DNA from: an uncultured Lachnospiraceae bacterium
GTDB lineage: Bacteria; Bacillota; Clostridia; Lachnospirales; Lachnospiraceae
Length of the DNA: 46,889 nucleotides
Reading direction: 5' to 3'
Assembly (NCBI GenBank): GCA_902766825.1
Contig: CACXFB010000042.1
Span: forward strand, 1-46,889
The position numbers and the translations under genes are program-made. Under the pieces are notes generated by a model, which saw nothing but the letters and a program-made list of their open reading frames with translations, was not told the DNA's origin and searched no databases. Positions 14,923-24,677 of the stretch are shown one piece after another. How positions within the stretch are numbered: the stretch's first letter is position 1; every line of letters begins with the position of its first letter.

Positions 14923-17900
14923 ATGCAGACATTTATTCAACTTGCTATAGGGTTTGCACCATTAGCACTTGTGTCGCTGTTTTTTCTGATAAGGAAAAAA
15001 ATCAGGATATTGCCTGTTCTGGCACTTGTAGGGTGTGTGGGGATTGTAGCTTATTTTGGAGTTACCGAGATGAATGATTCCTCTAATCAAAAGAAGAAAA
15101 CTGTTAAAATGCTTGCGTCGACGGATGATTATATTCATTTATCTACGTCTGACATGATTAACGGTAATCTTGAAAGAGCAGAGAAGTTCTTACGTGAGAT
15201 GTACTCCAAAAACGGAGAATCAGCGCAAGGTACATTAGCTAATGCAAGATTACAGGCCTTTAAAGGTGATTTTGCCGGAGCAAGAGCTTTATATGAGAAA
15301 CTAAAGAGCGTTGGGGGCGAGGATCTGCTTGACAAGGCAGACGAAGAACTTATTGAAGCAATTGATGACGGAAGTGCATATAATCTCATAGATGCTACAA
15401 ATATTCTTGATGAGATTAACATGCTTGAAGAAGTTCCGGATAATGATTTGTATCTGGGAGCCGAGGAGCTTGGAGAAGATTATGATTTAGAAGACATATC
15501 TGATGATTCATCTGACTCAGCGGATGATACATCCGATTATACATCAGATGATGAAAGTTCAAAGGATGACAAGGCACCTGCCAAAGATGACTCGTCAGAT
15601 GATACGTCCGATGACGAGGGTTCAAAAGATGACACATCAGATGCCACATCAGATGATACATCCGACGATAAGAGTTCAAAGGATGACACTTCATCAACAA
15701 AGGATAAAACCAAGGATACAACTAAGGATAAGAAGTCAACGAAAACTAAGAAAAAGAGCGTTGATATAACCGCTTATGGTTACAGTGCTGACCAGAAGGA
15801 AAAGGTTAAAAAGATTGTAGACGGAAGCTATAATCCTGTGGAAGGCATAACTGCTGCCATGAAAAAAGAGGTTGAAAAGAGAGAAGAAGATGATAAGCAT
15901 TATCAAAAGCTTTGTGAAGCTGTAGATGTTTGTGATGAACTTAATTCTAAGTATGAAGAATACATTAAGGGTGGTAAGGTTGATGAGGATGAAATAAAGG
16001 ACGCTGTTGATGAACTTCATGAAGTTTATGAAGATTATCCTGAAATATTCGGAGTTGAATCAATAGACGAATCATACGTAAAAGGTATGGTAATGAATGA
16101 AGATAAGAAGGAACTTGCTGATTATGCTGATGAGACAGGTTCACAGATTGGTCTTGTTACGGTAGGTCAGCTGGTAATCGACGAAGAGATAAGAGATAAA
16201 GATTTTCCGCAAGATTTTGTTTCAATTTCAAAAGAGGATGTAAAAGAAGTAACAGCACAGTGTAAGGAAGCACTTGATACAATCAAGAAGGATGAAGATC
16301 CGTCGGGTGCCGAACTTATGGAAATAGAGGAGAAAGTTGATGCTGTTGAGGGAATGGCAGATAACTTGTCACTCACAGAACTTTCAATGAGAGTAGATCC
16401 TGAACTCGTTAATGAGAAAATGGAAAGCCAGATTCACTTTGGAAAGAGTGTAATGTGTTATGCACTCGGTAATGTTCAGATGGGTGATGAGGAATTTGGT
16501 GCAAGTATAGAGATGGCTCCTTATGCCGGAATTGATGCGTACTCACAGGCTTTTGAAGGTGTATCTCAGGTATTATATGATGTTGTAGATGATAATGAAG
16601 TTAAGAATATCGGTGATTTTATTGAACAGGCATATGATCTTGGAATACCTCATATAAGTGAAGAGACAGCTGATATATCATCAACATCTTCATCAGATGA
16701 TGGCAATGAAGAGAAAAAGAGTGCAAAGGAAATGATTACGGCACAGGGTACTACCTATGTAAGTAAACAAAAAGCCGTAACCAATATTGGAAAGATTGAT
16801 ATTTCGCAATTTCCTAAGGTAAGCTTTAACCTTCAGACTGCTAAGCCGCTTGACCTTAAGAATCCGGGACTTATTCTTAATGATTGCAATATTAACATAA
16901 CGGATTACACGGTTACAAAGAACGAATTTAACAAAGCAATTATATATGCAGTATGTGATAAATCAGGTTCAATGGAAGGCAGTACCGATGCACTTCAGGC
17001 AGCAGTAAGCAATCTTGCTGCAAGCATTTCTAAAAAAGAAGAAATGGGTGTTATCGGATTCTCGGACGGAGTTGAATTTGATTCAGGAATAACAAGTAAT
17101 CCATCAGACCTTAGTTCATATATTTCACAACTTGAAGCTGGTGGAGGAACAAATATAGCATCAGGAACATTTGCAGCGCTTAATAATCTCTCAGGCAAGG
17201 ATGATTCTATTAATGTTGTAATTGTTATGACTGATGGTGAAGATTCATCGTTTGATGACAGTACACTTGCAAACTTAAGTTCAATATGTGATGACGGACA
17301 TACCATTGTATATACAGTTGGTCTTGGAAGTTCGGTAAATGTTGAATATCTTAGAAGAATTGCCAATGCCGGTAACGGAAAATTCGTATATTCGTTCAGT
17401 GCATCTGAACTTCAGGCGTTATATTCATTTATCCATTCACAGATGGAGAACAACTATACGGTAACATTTACCGCAAAAGATACTAAGAAAAACAATCGTA
17501 CACTTACAGTTACAAATACTGCCGACGGTTCAGTAACAACAAAGGATTATACGTTAGGACTTGAGGGAGAAGATGAGGAAGAAGAACAGGAAGACTTTGG
17601 AATCAATGGATTTGCGACAAAGAAAATGTATGCAAAAGACACTGATATCGATGCATTGATAACAGGAACTGCTTTTGAAAAAGACATGAGCTGTTACGTT
17701 ACACTTACAGGTGAATCATTCAAGGGAAGCATGGAAGGAAGTTATGTATCTGAGACAGAGTATTCAGTCGTTATTCCTGCCAAGGTTCCGCCGGGAGTGT
17801 ATCAGGCAAAGATAGTAATCGGAGAAGGAACAAAAATAGATACTATAGAGATTTTAGATGCTGAGCCTTCATCGTTTACATTCGGAGCATATACATTTAC

Positions 17901-19407
17901 CGCAGAAAAGATTCTGATTGAACAGCCTGATGAAGACAAGCCGGATGTTGTGGTTACAATGAGCGGTGATGTTACAATGAACAGATACCTTCATTTTAAC
18001 GGTGTACTTGTTCTTGAAGGTAATCCAAAATCAGAGTCTATGACAATGCATGACAGCGTTGGTTCATATGTAACATTTACAAAACCGCAGAAATCGTTCT
18101 TCGGATACATTGTTAATAACGATCAGAAGTTCAAGGAACTTGGTGAATATGTAATCTATAATGATGAAGATCATAAAGATAACTTTGATGAATACAAGGT
18201 TGAATCTGTACTTCAGGACGGTTTCGCGCTTCCGGGACTTACAACAATGGGAAGCGAAGTATCTATGTGTCCGCATATGATGAAGGTTAAATACCTTGAA
18301 TTCAAACTTGGGCTTCCAATGCAGGATAAACTTTCGAGTGCACTTCTTGGATTTGAATTCGGAACTAATGCGGAAGCCGGATATGAAGCAATGATTAATG
18401 CAACAGGTACCTATTCAAAAGGAAATGCTTCAATTCAGGAAGACAATGGTTTAGGAAGCTTTGCTTTATCTGAGATATCAAGCTTTACATGGAGTCCTAC
18501 GGAAGTATCGATATCGTTTGATACATATAAGAAGAATTACGCTTTCACTTTGAAAGGAAAATTATCATGGTTTAACAAACAGTTTGCATTGGTAGACGGT
18601 GTAACGAAAACTATTGCAAAGAAAGATTCCCGTGGAGACGGATTCTCATTTGCCATAAAGGAAGGTTATCTTGATGAATTTGCAATATTCTTCGACCATC
18701 AAAAGACAATACCGACAGAGATTGGACCTGTAACGCTTGATAATTTCTTTATCGGAATGTCTAACCTTAAGGAAGCATGGCAAAAGACAAAGAAGAGCAA
18801 TGACTGGAAAGATTTCTTCTATGCAGAAGCTCAAGGAGGATGTAACGTTTCACTTGAGAAGGTTTCGGGATTTTTTGCTGATGCACCGATTGCAAAATCA
18901 ATATTTGGAGATCTTGCACTTCTTACATTTGAAAATACTACATTTAAGGGGGCAATTAAGAACTTCCATCTGACTTTAAGTAGTGATATTAAGTTGTTTG
19001 GAAAATTTGATTTTGGTAAAGTTGATGCAAAATTCGGTAACTTTAAATATGAAGATTATTATCTGGGATTATCAGAGTCAGATGTAGTTGGATTATATCT
19101 GTCTACTTCAATGGGACCTTCAATTGATTTACCTAACTTTAAGGTAACAGGTCAGGGTACTGATATGGTTACATTGAATACACAGGCGTTTGCATTCAGA
19201 AGATCAGGTAACATCAACTATGATATCAGAGTGTTTAACGACTGGTGGAAGTGGCAGGGCGACTATGAAGGAACATTTGAGATTGCATGCAGACCTATAG
19301 GCGGAAAGCCAAGATTGTATGTAGTATTCTATTCAAAAGACGGAGATGATAAAAAAGGCGTAAGATTTATGCTTACAGGATGGACTCCTTCAAGAGAGTA
19401 TTTCTAA
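14923..19407 (+). CDS. Large membrane-anchored von Willebrand factor A protein
   Basis: Encodes 1494 aa with AGGAAGGAGA upstream. Two N-terminal membrane helices (about 6-24 and 29-46) are separated by RKKIR, which predicts that everything after them lies outside. Then come a TPR-like helical stretch (about 60-150), an Asp/Ser low-complexity linker (about 190-285), a charged helical region (290-600) and a VWA domain (about 670-850). Its metal-ion site is complete: D679-K-S-G-S683, Thr743 in GGGTNIASG, Asp771 in MTDGED. About 600 residues of beta-rich sequence of unknown family follow, with no sorting signal. It may bind ligands or assemble at the surface. Next gene is 21 bp away. Confidence 0.85.
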   Translation: MQTFIQLAIGFAPLALVSLFFLIRKKIRILPVLALVGCVGIVAYFGVTEMNDSSNQKKKTVKMLASTDDYIHLSTSDMINGNLERAEKFLREMYSKNGESAQGTLANARLQAFKGDFAGARALYEKLKSVGGEDLLDKADEELIEAIDDGSAYNLIDATNILDEINMLEEVPDNDLYLGAEELGEDYDLEDISDDSSDSADDTSDYTSDDESSKDDKAPAKDDSSDDTSDDEGSKDDTSDATSDDTSDDKSSKDDTSSTKDKTKDTTKDKKSTKTKKKSVDITAYGYSADQKEKVKKIVDGSYNPVEGITAAMKKEVEKREEDDKHYQKLCEAVDVCDELNSKYEEYIKGGKVDEDEIKDAVDELHEVYEDYPEIFGVESIDESYVKGMVMNEDKKELADYADETGSQIGLVTVGQLVIDEEIRDKDFPQDFVSISKEDVKEVTAQCKEALDTIKKDEDPSGAELMEIEEKVDAVEGMADNLSLTELSMRVDPELVNEKMESQIHFGKSVMCYALGNVQMGDEEFGASIEMAPYAGIDAYSQAFEGVSQVLYDVVDDNEVKNIGDFIEQAYDLGIPHISEETADISSTSSSDDGNEEKKSAKEMITAQGTTYVSKQKAVTNIGKIDISQFPKVSFNLQTAKPLDLKNPGLILNDCNINITDYTVTKNEFNKAIIYAVCDKSGSMEGSTDALQAAVSNLAASISKKEEMGVIGFSDGVEFDSGITSNPSDLSSYISQLEAGGGTNIASGTFAALNNLSGKDDSINVVIVMTDGEDSSFDDSTLANLSSICDDGHTIVYTVGLGSSVNVEYLRRIANAGNGKFVYSFSASELQALYSFIHSQMENNYTVTFTAKDTKKNNRTLTVTNTADGSVTTKDYTLGLEGEDEEEEQEDFGINGFATKKMYAKDTDIDALITGTAFEKDMSCYVTLTGESFKGSMEGSYVSETEYSVVIPAKVPPGVYQAKIVIGEGTKIDTIEILDAEPSSFTFGAYTFTAEKILIEQPDEDKPDVVVTMSGDVTMNRYLHFNGVLVLEGNPKSESMTMHDSVGSYVTFTKPQKSFFGYIVNNDQKFKELGEYVIYNDEDHKDNFDEYKVESVLQDGFALPGLTTMGSEVSMCPHMMKVKYLEFKLGLPMQDKLSSALLGFEFGTNAEAGYEAMINATGTYSKGNASIQEDNGLGSFALSEISSFTWSPTEVSISFDTYKKNYAFTLKGKLSWFNKQFALVDGVTKTIAKKDSRGDGFSFAIKEGYLDEFAIFFDHQKTIPTEIGPVTLDNFFIGMSNLKEAWQKTKKSNDWKDFFYAEAQGGCNVSLEKVSGFFADAPIAKSIFGDLALLTFENTTFKGAIKNFHLTLSSDIKLFGKFDFGKVDAKFGNFKYEDYYLGLSESDVVGLYLSTSMGPSIDLPNFKVTGQGTDMVTLNTQAFAFRRSGNINYDIRVFNDWWKWQGDYEGTFEIACRPIGGKPRLYVVFYSKDGDDKKGVRFMLTGWTPSREYF

Positions 19408-19428
19408 GAAAGGAGCTGGGAAACAGCA

Positions 19429-21774
19429 ATGAAAGCAAATATAATAATGAAAAAAAGTATTAATATACTGTCATTTGCATTTGCAATGATTATTTCCTGT
19501 ATGATTCTGTTTGGAAATACTGTATATGCTGAAATATCGGAAGGTGGCCTTTACAACAATCCTAAGAAACAGGATATTGTAATTATGATAGGCTATGAAA
19601 ATGATGATTTTAAGCTGTATTTTAAGGATCCTTCAGGAAACAGGGTGGCACTTAACGATAGCAACGTAAGTTTTGAAAAACTTGATAATGTCATGTTTGT
19701 ATATGTTAAAGATGCCGCAGCAGGACAGTGGAATGTTGTATATGACAAGGGAACGAATGAGTCTCTTAAAATGTCTGTTGCACCTGCTAATGATTCTTTA
19801 AAAATTAAAAGTTTCGATATAGGTAAACCTACCGGCAACAAAATGCAGGTACAGTTTGCGGTAGACAGACCGGAAGGGCAAAGTTATCAGTATGAGATTT
19901 ACATTAGTACCGACAGCGAGTTTAACTCTCAAAGAATGCTTGCAAGCAGCTGGTCTAACAGCGAGGAAAAGGAGACTGTAGAACTTGATTTAAGCTCGGT
20001 AAACAGCAGCAGCGAATATTATCTTAAGTTGTTTGTATATTATGAAGATAATGAAAATGTGTACTTTGATGACCTTGTAAGTAAGAGCTTTGAGTATAAC
20101 AACTCAGAGAATGTTGAGGCTTACAAGGGATATGAGATAAATGTTAATCTTACAGACAGAAACGTTACATTTACTGCTGATAAGGATCTTCCTTGGGAGG
20201 TAAGACATATTTATGTTCACATTGAAGCTGACGGAAATGAGCTGGTTGATGAGCTGCTTGACAGAGATAGCGGTGAAAAAACAGTAATTGCCCAGTATGA
20301 TCCGGGTGTTAAGGAAATCGTATGTAAATCTTCTGTGCAGTATAACACAGGCCGTGTTTCACCTGAGGAAGTAAAGAAGATTAACCTTGATGAAGCATCG
20401 GGTGCTTTTGCTATGAGCGTTCCGGGTAACGGCGTTTCCAATAACAAAACATATGTTATCGACTATAAAAATGCTGACAATCAGACAATATTCGTTAAGG
20501 TAAATGATGAAGCTGAGCAGGAGATTGTCTTAGATAAAGAAGGTAAGAAGGGCATAACTCTTAAAGATACTGAGAGTAATATTGTAATCAGATATACCGA
20601 CAAGGATGAGATTAATTACACATTGCAAAGCTACATTGTAATAGATGATATTCCTCCGCTGCTTGGACTTTATGAGAATCTTGACGGTATGAGCACGGAT
20701 AAGTCGTCAATCATCGTAACCGGTAAGACTGACGAAGGCAGTAAGCTTACGGCTAACGGTGAAGATGTAGAGCTTGGTAAGAACGGAAGCTTCTCATATG
20801 AGTTTAATCTTGAAGAAGGAGAAAATACCCTTAATATTTCTTCAAGCGATGAAGCAGGAAATATTGCAACATTTGCAATTAAAATCAACAGAAAGACTGC
20901 AGCTGAGGAAGTCGGTGAGCTTGTTGACAATGAAACAGCTAACAAAGTATTAAAGTATCTTCCTATGATGTTAGCATTCTTTGCATCATTATTCGGAATA
21001 CTTGAGATGGATGTACTTGCATCAGGCAAGAAAAAGAAAAAGCCGGTGGCATCAACTTTGATGGGTATGTCGATAGTATTGCTTGTATTCTCGGCAATTT
21101 GTCTTGTAGGCGACGGTATACTGTATTTCATAAGAAGACGTTATGAGAAATCTTCTAAGTATATTGACCTGGCCCTTGACTTCCCTAAGAGAGCACATGA
21201 GTATATCAGTCTGACAAAGAAGATTGGTATTCTTATATGGGTATTTGCGGCATTAGTAGTTGTATCGGTATTATGCATCATTGTGTGCATACTGATTAAG
21301 AAATTCTGTGATCCTGCAAAGAAAGAAGCTAAGGCACAGGCAAAGGCACAAAAGGAAGCAGCAAAGAAAGCCGAAGCAGCAAGAAAAGCTGAGGAAGCAA
21401 AGAAGGCTGAAGAGGCAAGAAAAGCTGAGGAGGCAAAGAAGGCCGAAGAGGCAAAAAAAGCTGAGGAAGCAAAGAAGGCTGAAGAGGCAAGAAAGGCTGA
21501 GGAGGCAAAGAAGACTGAAGCAGCAAGAAAAGCTGAGGAAGCAAAGAAGGCTGAAGAGCCAGGCAAAGCAGTACAGGAGGTGGTAAAAGCTGAGAAAACA
21601 AAGAGTGAAGTTGTAGAAACACAGAAAGAAGCTGCTAAGATACCTGGGAAAACTACAGATAAAAAGAAATCTTTAGTAAAATCCGTAGACAAAAAATTCT
21701 GTACACAGTGTGGTGCAAAACTTGCAATGGATGACAGGTTCTGCACAAAGTGTGGTAAACCACAGAAGGTATAA
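19429..21774 (+). CDS. Membrane protein: exported beta domains, coiled coil, cytoplasmic zinc ribbon
   Basis: Encodes 781 aa. A signal peptide (about 1-37) is followed by ~480 residues of extracellular beta-type domains, including an Fn3-like part and an Ig-like part (SKLTANGEDVELGKNGSFSY). Three membrane helices follow (about 511-532, 545-570, 602-626); topology puts the rest in the cytoplasm. That tail is a KAEEAKK/RKAEEA coiled coil (about 640-710) and a closing zinc ribbon, FCTQCGAKL...RFCTKCGKPQ, with four Cys in two C-x2-C pairs. The layout could pass a signal across the membrane. It is the middle gene of the envelope operon. Confidence 0.8.
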   Translation: MKANIIMKKSINILSFAFAMIISCMILFGNTVYAEISEGGLYNNPKKQDIVIMIGYENDDFKLYFKDPSGNRVALNDSNVSFEKLDNVMFVYVKDAAAGQWNVVYDKGTNESLKMSVAPANDSLKIKSFDIGKPTGNKMQVQFAVDRPEGQSYQYEIYISTDSEFNSQRMLASSWSNSEEKETVELDLSSVNSSSEYYLKLFVYYEDNENVYFDDLVSKSFEYNNSENVEAYKGYEINVNLTDRNVTFTADKDLPWEVRHIYVHIEADGNELVDELLDRDSGEKTVIAQYDPGVKEIVCKSSVQYNTGRVSPEEVKKINLDEASGAFAMSVPGNGVSNNKTYVIDYKNADNQTIFVKVNDEAEQEIVLDKEGKKGITLKDTESNIVIRYTDKDEINYTLQSYIVIDDIPPLLGLYENLDGMSTDKSSIIVTGKTDEGSKLTANGEDVELGKNGSFSYEFNLEEGENTLNISSSDEAGNIATFAIKINRKTAAEEVGELVDNETANKVLKYLPMMLAFFASLFGILEMDVLASGKKKKKPVASTLMGMSIVLLVFSAICLVGDGILYFIRRRYEKSSKYIDLALDFPKRAHEYISLTKKIGILIWVFAALVVVSVLCIIVCILIKKFCDPAKKEAKAQAKAQKEAAKKAEAARKAEEAKKAEEARKAEEAKKAEEAKKAEEAKKAEEARKAEEAKKTEAARKAEEAKKAEEPGKAVQEVVKAEKTKSEVVETQKEAAKIPGKTTDKKKSLVKSVDKKFCTQCGAKLAMDDRFCTKCGKPQKV
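21351..21560 (+). repeat. Coding repeat for the KAEEAKK coiled coil
   Basis: Imperfect tandem repeats of about 18 and 36 bp (GCAAAGAAGGCTGAAGAG and variants) within the 19429 gene encode alternating KAEEAK/KAEEAR units. Such slippage-prone DNA probably varies in length between strains. Confidence 0.8.
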
Positions 21775-21792
21775 TGTTGAAAGGAGTCGCTT

Positions 21793-23781
21793 ATGGGAAA
21801 AAACAAAATTGTAAAATATTCGATAGGATGTATGTGGGTAATTGTTATGACTGTGGCAATGGTAATTGGGTTTTTGCCATATATGAGTGTTACCACATAT
21901 GCTAATGATGATGTGGTAAGTGTTACAACAGAAACTGAATCAGGAACGGTTACGGATAATTATTCTTCCATAGATAAGGCTTTTGAAGCAGCCTCTAATT
22001 GTTCTGTTATCAAACTTCTTTCAGATGTTACTGTTGGAAAATAGAAGACAATATCGCTTGGAAGTGAAGTGTCATATGTAAGGATTGATTTAAATGGTCA
22101 CACATTTACCTTGAATGGTACAATAACAGGCACGGTTACTTCTGAAGGTGAAGATCAGTATTCACCAACTGTCAGTGTGGAGAGTGAAAATGTCGGAACT
22201 TTTATTTGTAACGGAACTTGCAATGTTTCGCTTTGTCCATGGACAGGAGATACATACGAATTCTCTGATGGATCTGTTATCAATAAATATTTAGGTGTTG
22301 ATGGCGGAACCGTAACATTTAAAGGTGGTATATGCAATGGCGGAATGTTGATTAACAATGGTGGAGAAGGTGACATTAATTTTACCATTGCAGGCAATGC
22401 ATGTTTTTCAAATATGGGAAGCAGCAGATTTGTAGTATATGCGCCACAGTATTCTGAAACAAGTATTCATCTGACTCTTCAGGGTGGATACTATGATGAA
22501 GACCCAAGATTGTTCTATATGCATGCAAATGAAGATACGGGTGAATTGGAATATGATTATATCCAGATAAGTAGATTCATTGAAGGATATAAGTACTATC
22601 AGTATAGTGATGGTGTGTTCAGTGAGATAGCAGATGAAGATATAACTGATGAAAACCTTGAAGCCTGGTATATGGAAGAAGGAAGCATATATCTTTGTGT
22701 AAAGGATTTTGTCACCATTGATGAAAATGATATTGAACAGTACAGCGGTCAGACCAACTGGAAAGTTGACGGAAAAGAGTATCCTTACCGTATTGTAGAT
22801 AAAACGGCAGAGCCTGTGAATATCAGCAATGCAACTGTTAAAGTTAATAATTCAAATTATGTGTATGACGGCAATAAAAAAGAACCTGATGTAACAGTGG
22901 TTTGCGATAATGTGCAGTTGACAAAGGGGCAGGATTATTCTGTTAAATACAGCAATAACATTAATGCGGGAACAGCAACGGTTACAGTAACAGGTATTGG
23001 AGATTACACAGGTACAAAAAACTGTTCTTTCACCATTAATAAACTATCTTTAAAAACAGCAAAAATATCATTTAAGGCATCTGTTTATACATATGATGGT
23101 AAGGCAAAAACGCCTGTTGTAGCAGTTAAGATAGGAAATAAAACTCTTAATAGTAAAAGTGATTATAATGTTAAATACAGTAATAATGTAAAGGCAGGTT
23201 CGGCAACAGTTACTGTTACGGGAAAGGGCAACTATACAGGAACGGCGGCTACAAAGTTCACAATAAAGGCAGTGCCAATTTCAAAAGCTTCATTATCCGT
23301 TAAGAATGTTACATATAACGGTAAAGCTTTAAAGCCAGCTGTAATTGTTAAAGTAAATGGAAAAACTCTTAAATGCAATACTGATTACACTGTTGCTTAC
23401 AGTAATAATAAGAATTGTGGAAAAGCATCTTTTATTATAACAGGAAAAGGTAACTATGCAGGCAAGAAAAATGGATCATTTGTAATAATGCCGGCAAAGG
23501 TTTCATTGAAAAATGTTAAATCGACTGCTAAGAGTAAAATGAGTGTTACATGGAATAAAGCATCAGGTGGTATAAACGGATATCAGATATCTGTCGCATT
23601 AAATAATACTTTTAAGAACGGTAAAAAGGATTTTAATGCATCAGCAGGTGCTGTTACAAAATCAATTACAGGACTTAATAGTGGAAAATACTATTATGTC
23701 AGAGTGCGTGCATTCAAAAATGTAGGAAAGACAAAATACTTTGGTGCATGGAGTGTGGTTAAAAAAATTAAATGCAAATAA
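21793..23781 (+). pseudogene. Surface protein with YDG-like repeats, interrupted by an in-frame TAG
   Basis: The reading frame opens at ATG 21793 (GAAAGGAG upstream) with a signal peptide (to about 37, TTYAND). It hits TAG at 22042-22044 after 83 codons, then stays open in the same frame to 23781. The product joins as LLSDVTVGK-stop-KTISLGSE, which reads as continuous protein. The downstream part has an LNGHTFTLNG beta-helix-like start, three ~75-aa repeats (YDGN..EPDV.V, KGQDYSVKYSNN, GTATVTVTGIGDYTGT) and a final Fn3-like domain. The only downstream restart is a GTG at 22069 without a ribosome site or signal peptide. Most likely a recent nonsense mutation; a sequencing error or readthrough are alternatives. 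Confidence 0.75.
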
Positions 23782-23816
23782 ACTAAAAAATGTCAATGAT
23801 TTAAATGCTAAAAAAC

Positions 23817-23845
23817 TTGACAATTATTCTGTATGGCAGTATACT
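23817..23845 (+). promoter_or_regulatory. tRNA-Thr promoter
   Basis: Consensus TTGACA (23817-23822), 17-bp spacer, TATACT (23840-23845), ending 10 bp before the tRNA. Confidence 0.85.
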
Positions 23846-23855
23846 CAATGAGTAT

Positions 23856-23928
23856 GCTGCCTTGGCACAGATGGTAGCGCACTTCATTGGTAATGAAGAG
23901 GTCGGCGGTTCGATTCCGCTAGGCAGCT
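23856..23928 (+). tRNA. tRNA-Thr (GGT anticodon)
   Basis: 73 nt. The 7-bp acceptor stem GCTGCCT/AGGCAGC is perfect. The anticodon arm CTTCA-TTGGTAA-TGAAG gives anticodon GGT (threonine, ACC/ACT codons). The T arm GGCGG-TTCGATT-CCGCT has one G-T pair at its base. The D stem GCAC/GCGC has an A-C mismatch in the third pair, which is unusual. No CCA is encoded. Confidence 0.93.
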
Positions 23929-23938
23929 CGCATATTTT

Positions 23939-23976
23939 ATAAGACTCTGTACTTAGTATGGAGTCTTATTTTTTTA
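23939..23976 (+). terminator. Terminator after tRNA-Thr
   Basis: Perfect 9-bp stem ATAAGACTC/GAGTCTTAT (23939-23947, 23961-23969) followed by seven T's. Confidence 0.92.
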
Positions 23977-24044
23977 TCATTAATAAAATTATGTTAAGAT
24001 GTAAAAACTAATAATATTAAAACGTTGTTGATGGGGGAGTGTTA

Positions 24045-24452
24045 ATGGGGTACAGGCTGGTAAGAGAAATTTTTATTTTTTTGACCGGAGGATTTGCCTA
24101 TTGTATTTTAGAAGTAATCTTTAGGGGACGTTCGCATATATCAATGCTGTTAGCGGGCGGAATGGCATTTTATTTAATAGGACATATATATGAAAGAAAC
24201 AAAGATAATGTGTCTGTTCCTATTATAATGCTTGCGGGCATGATGGTTATTACATTGCTTGAATTTATAATAGGTATGGTGGTAAATATCTATCTTAAGC
24301 TTGGCGTCTGGGATTATTCCAAACTGCCTTTAAATATTAAAGGCCAGATTTGCCCGGTTTTTTCCGCATGTTGGTTTGCGGCCAGCTTTATAATTATTAA
24401 ATTATTTCCGGTTATACAGGGGTGGATAATATCAAAGACGTCAATTGATTGA
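24045..24452 (+). CDS. CmpB-type (PF06541-like) putative ABC transporter permease family protein
   Basis: Encodes 135 aa from ATG 24045, with GGGGGAG just before; the in-frame GTG at 24039 would overlap the ribosome site. Four hydrophobic helices are visible (about 7-24, 30-46, 57-80, 105-125). Conserved points recalled for this family are CILEVIFRGRSH early, then LEFIIG...LKLGVWDYSKLPLNIKGQICP. Despite the family name no transport role is proven, and no ATPase lies beside it. It stands alone between tRNA-Thr and the SleB hydrolase gene. Confidence 0.7.
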   Translation: MGYRLVREIFIFLTGGFAYCILEVIFRGRSHISMLLAGGMAFYLIGHIYERNKDNVSVPIIMLAGMMVITLLEFIIGMVVNIYLKLGVWDYSKLPLNIKGQICPVFSACWFAASFIIIKLFPVIQGWIISKTSID

Positions 24453-24532
24453 ATATTTTGCACAAAAAACATGTCTAAAAATGCTTTTATTTAATTGAAA
24501 TGCAGAAAAAGTGCACAAAAATTTTGAAAAGC

Positions 24533-24561
24533 TTGTTTTTTGCAAATCATTTAAATATAAT
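24533..24561 (+). promoter_or_regulatory. Promoter of the SH3/SleB hydrolase gene
   Basis: TTGTTT (24533-24538), 17-bp spacer, TATAAT (24556-24561). The ~110-nt leader holds a hairpin CTTTAAG-AAAT-CTTAAAG and a second stem GTCATA...TATGAC enclosing TCG-AAG-CGA (about 24634-24661), just before the ribosome site. No known riboswitch recognised. Confidence 0.6.
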
Positions 24562-24677
24562 ATGTTACAGAAATGTTAACAATTATTAATCGGGACTTAA
24601 AAAACTTTAAGAAATCTTAAAGAAGAAAAGGTAAGTCATATCGAAGCGATTAAAAGTATGACATGAAAGGATTGTTT

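Noticed and set aside
21329-21896. Long open frames opposite and overlapping the KAEEAKK coding repeat
   Set aside because: They are low-complexity mirror images of the coiled-coil repeat, with no ribosome site.
22069-23781. Separate gene starting at GTG 22069
   Set aside because: No ribosome site or signal peptide, and it lies in the same frame as the interrupted 21793 gene.
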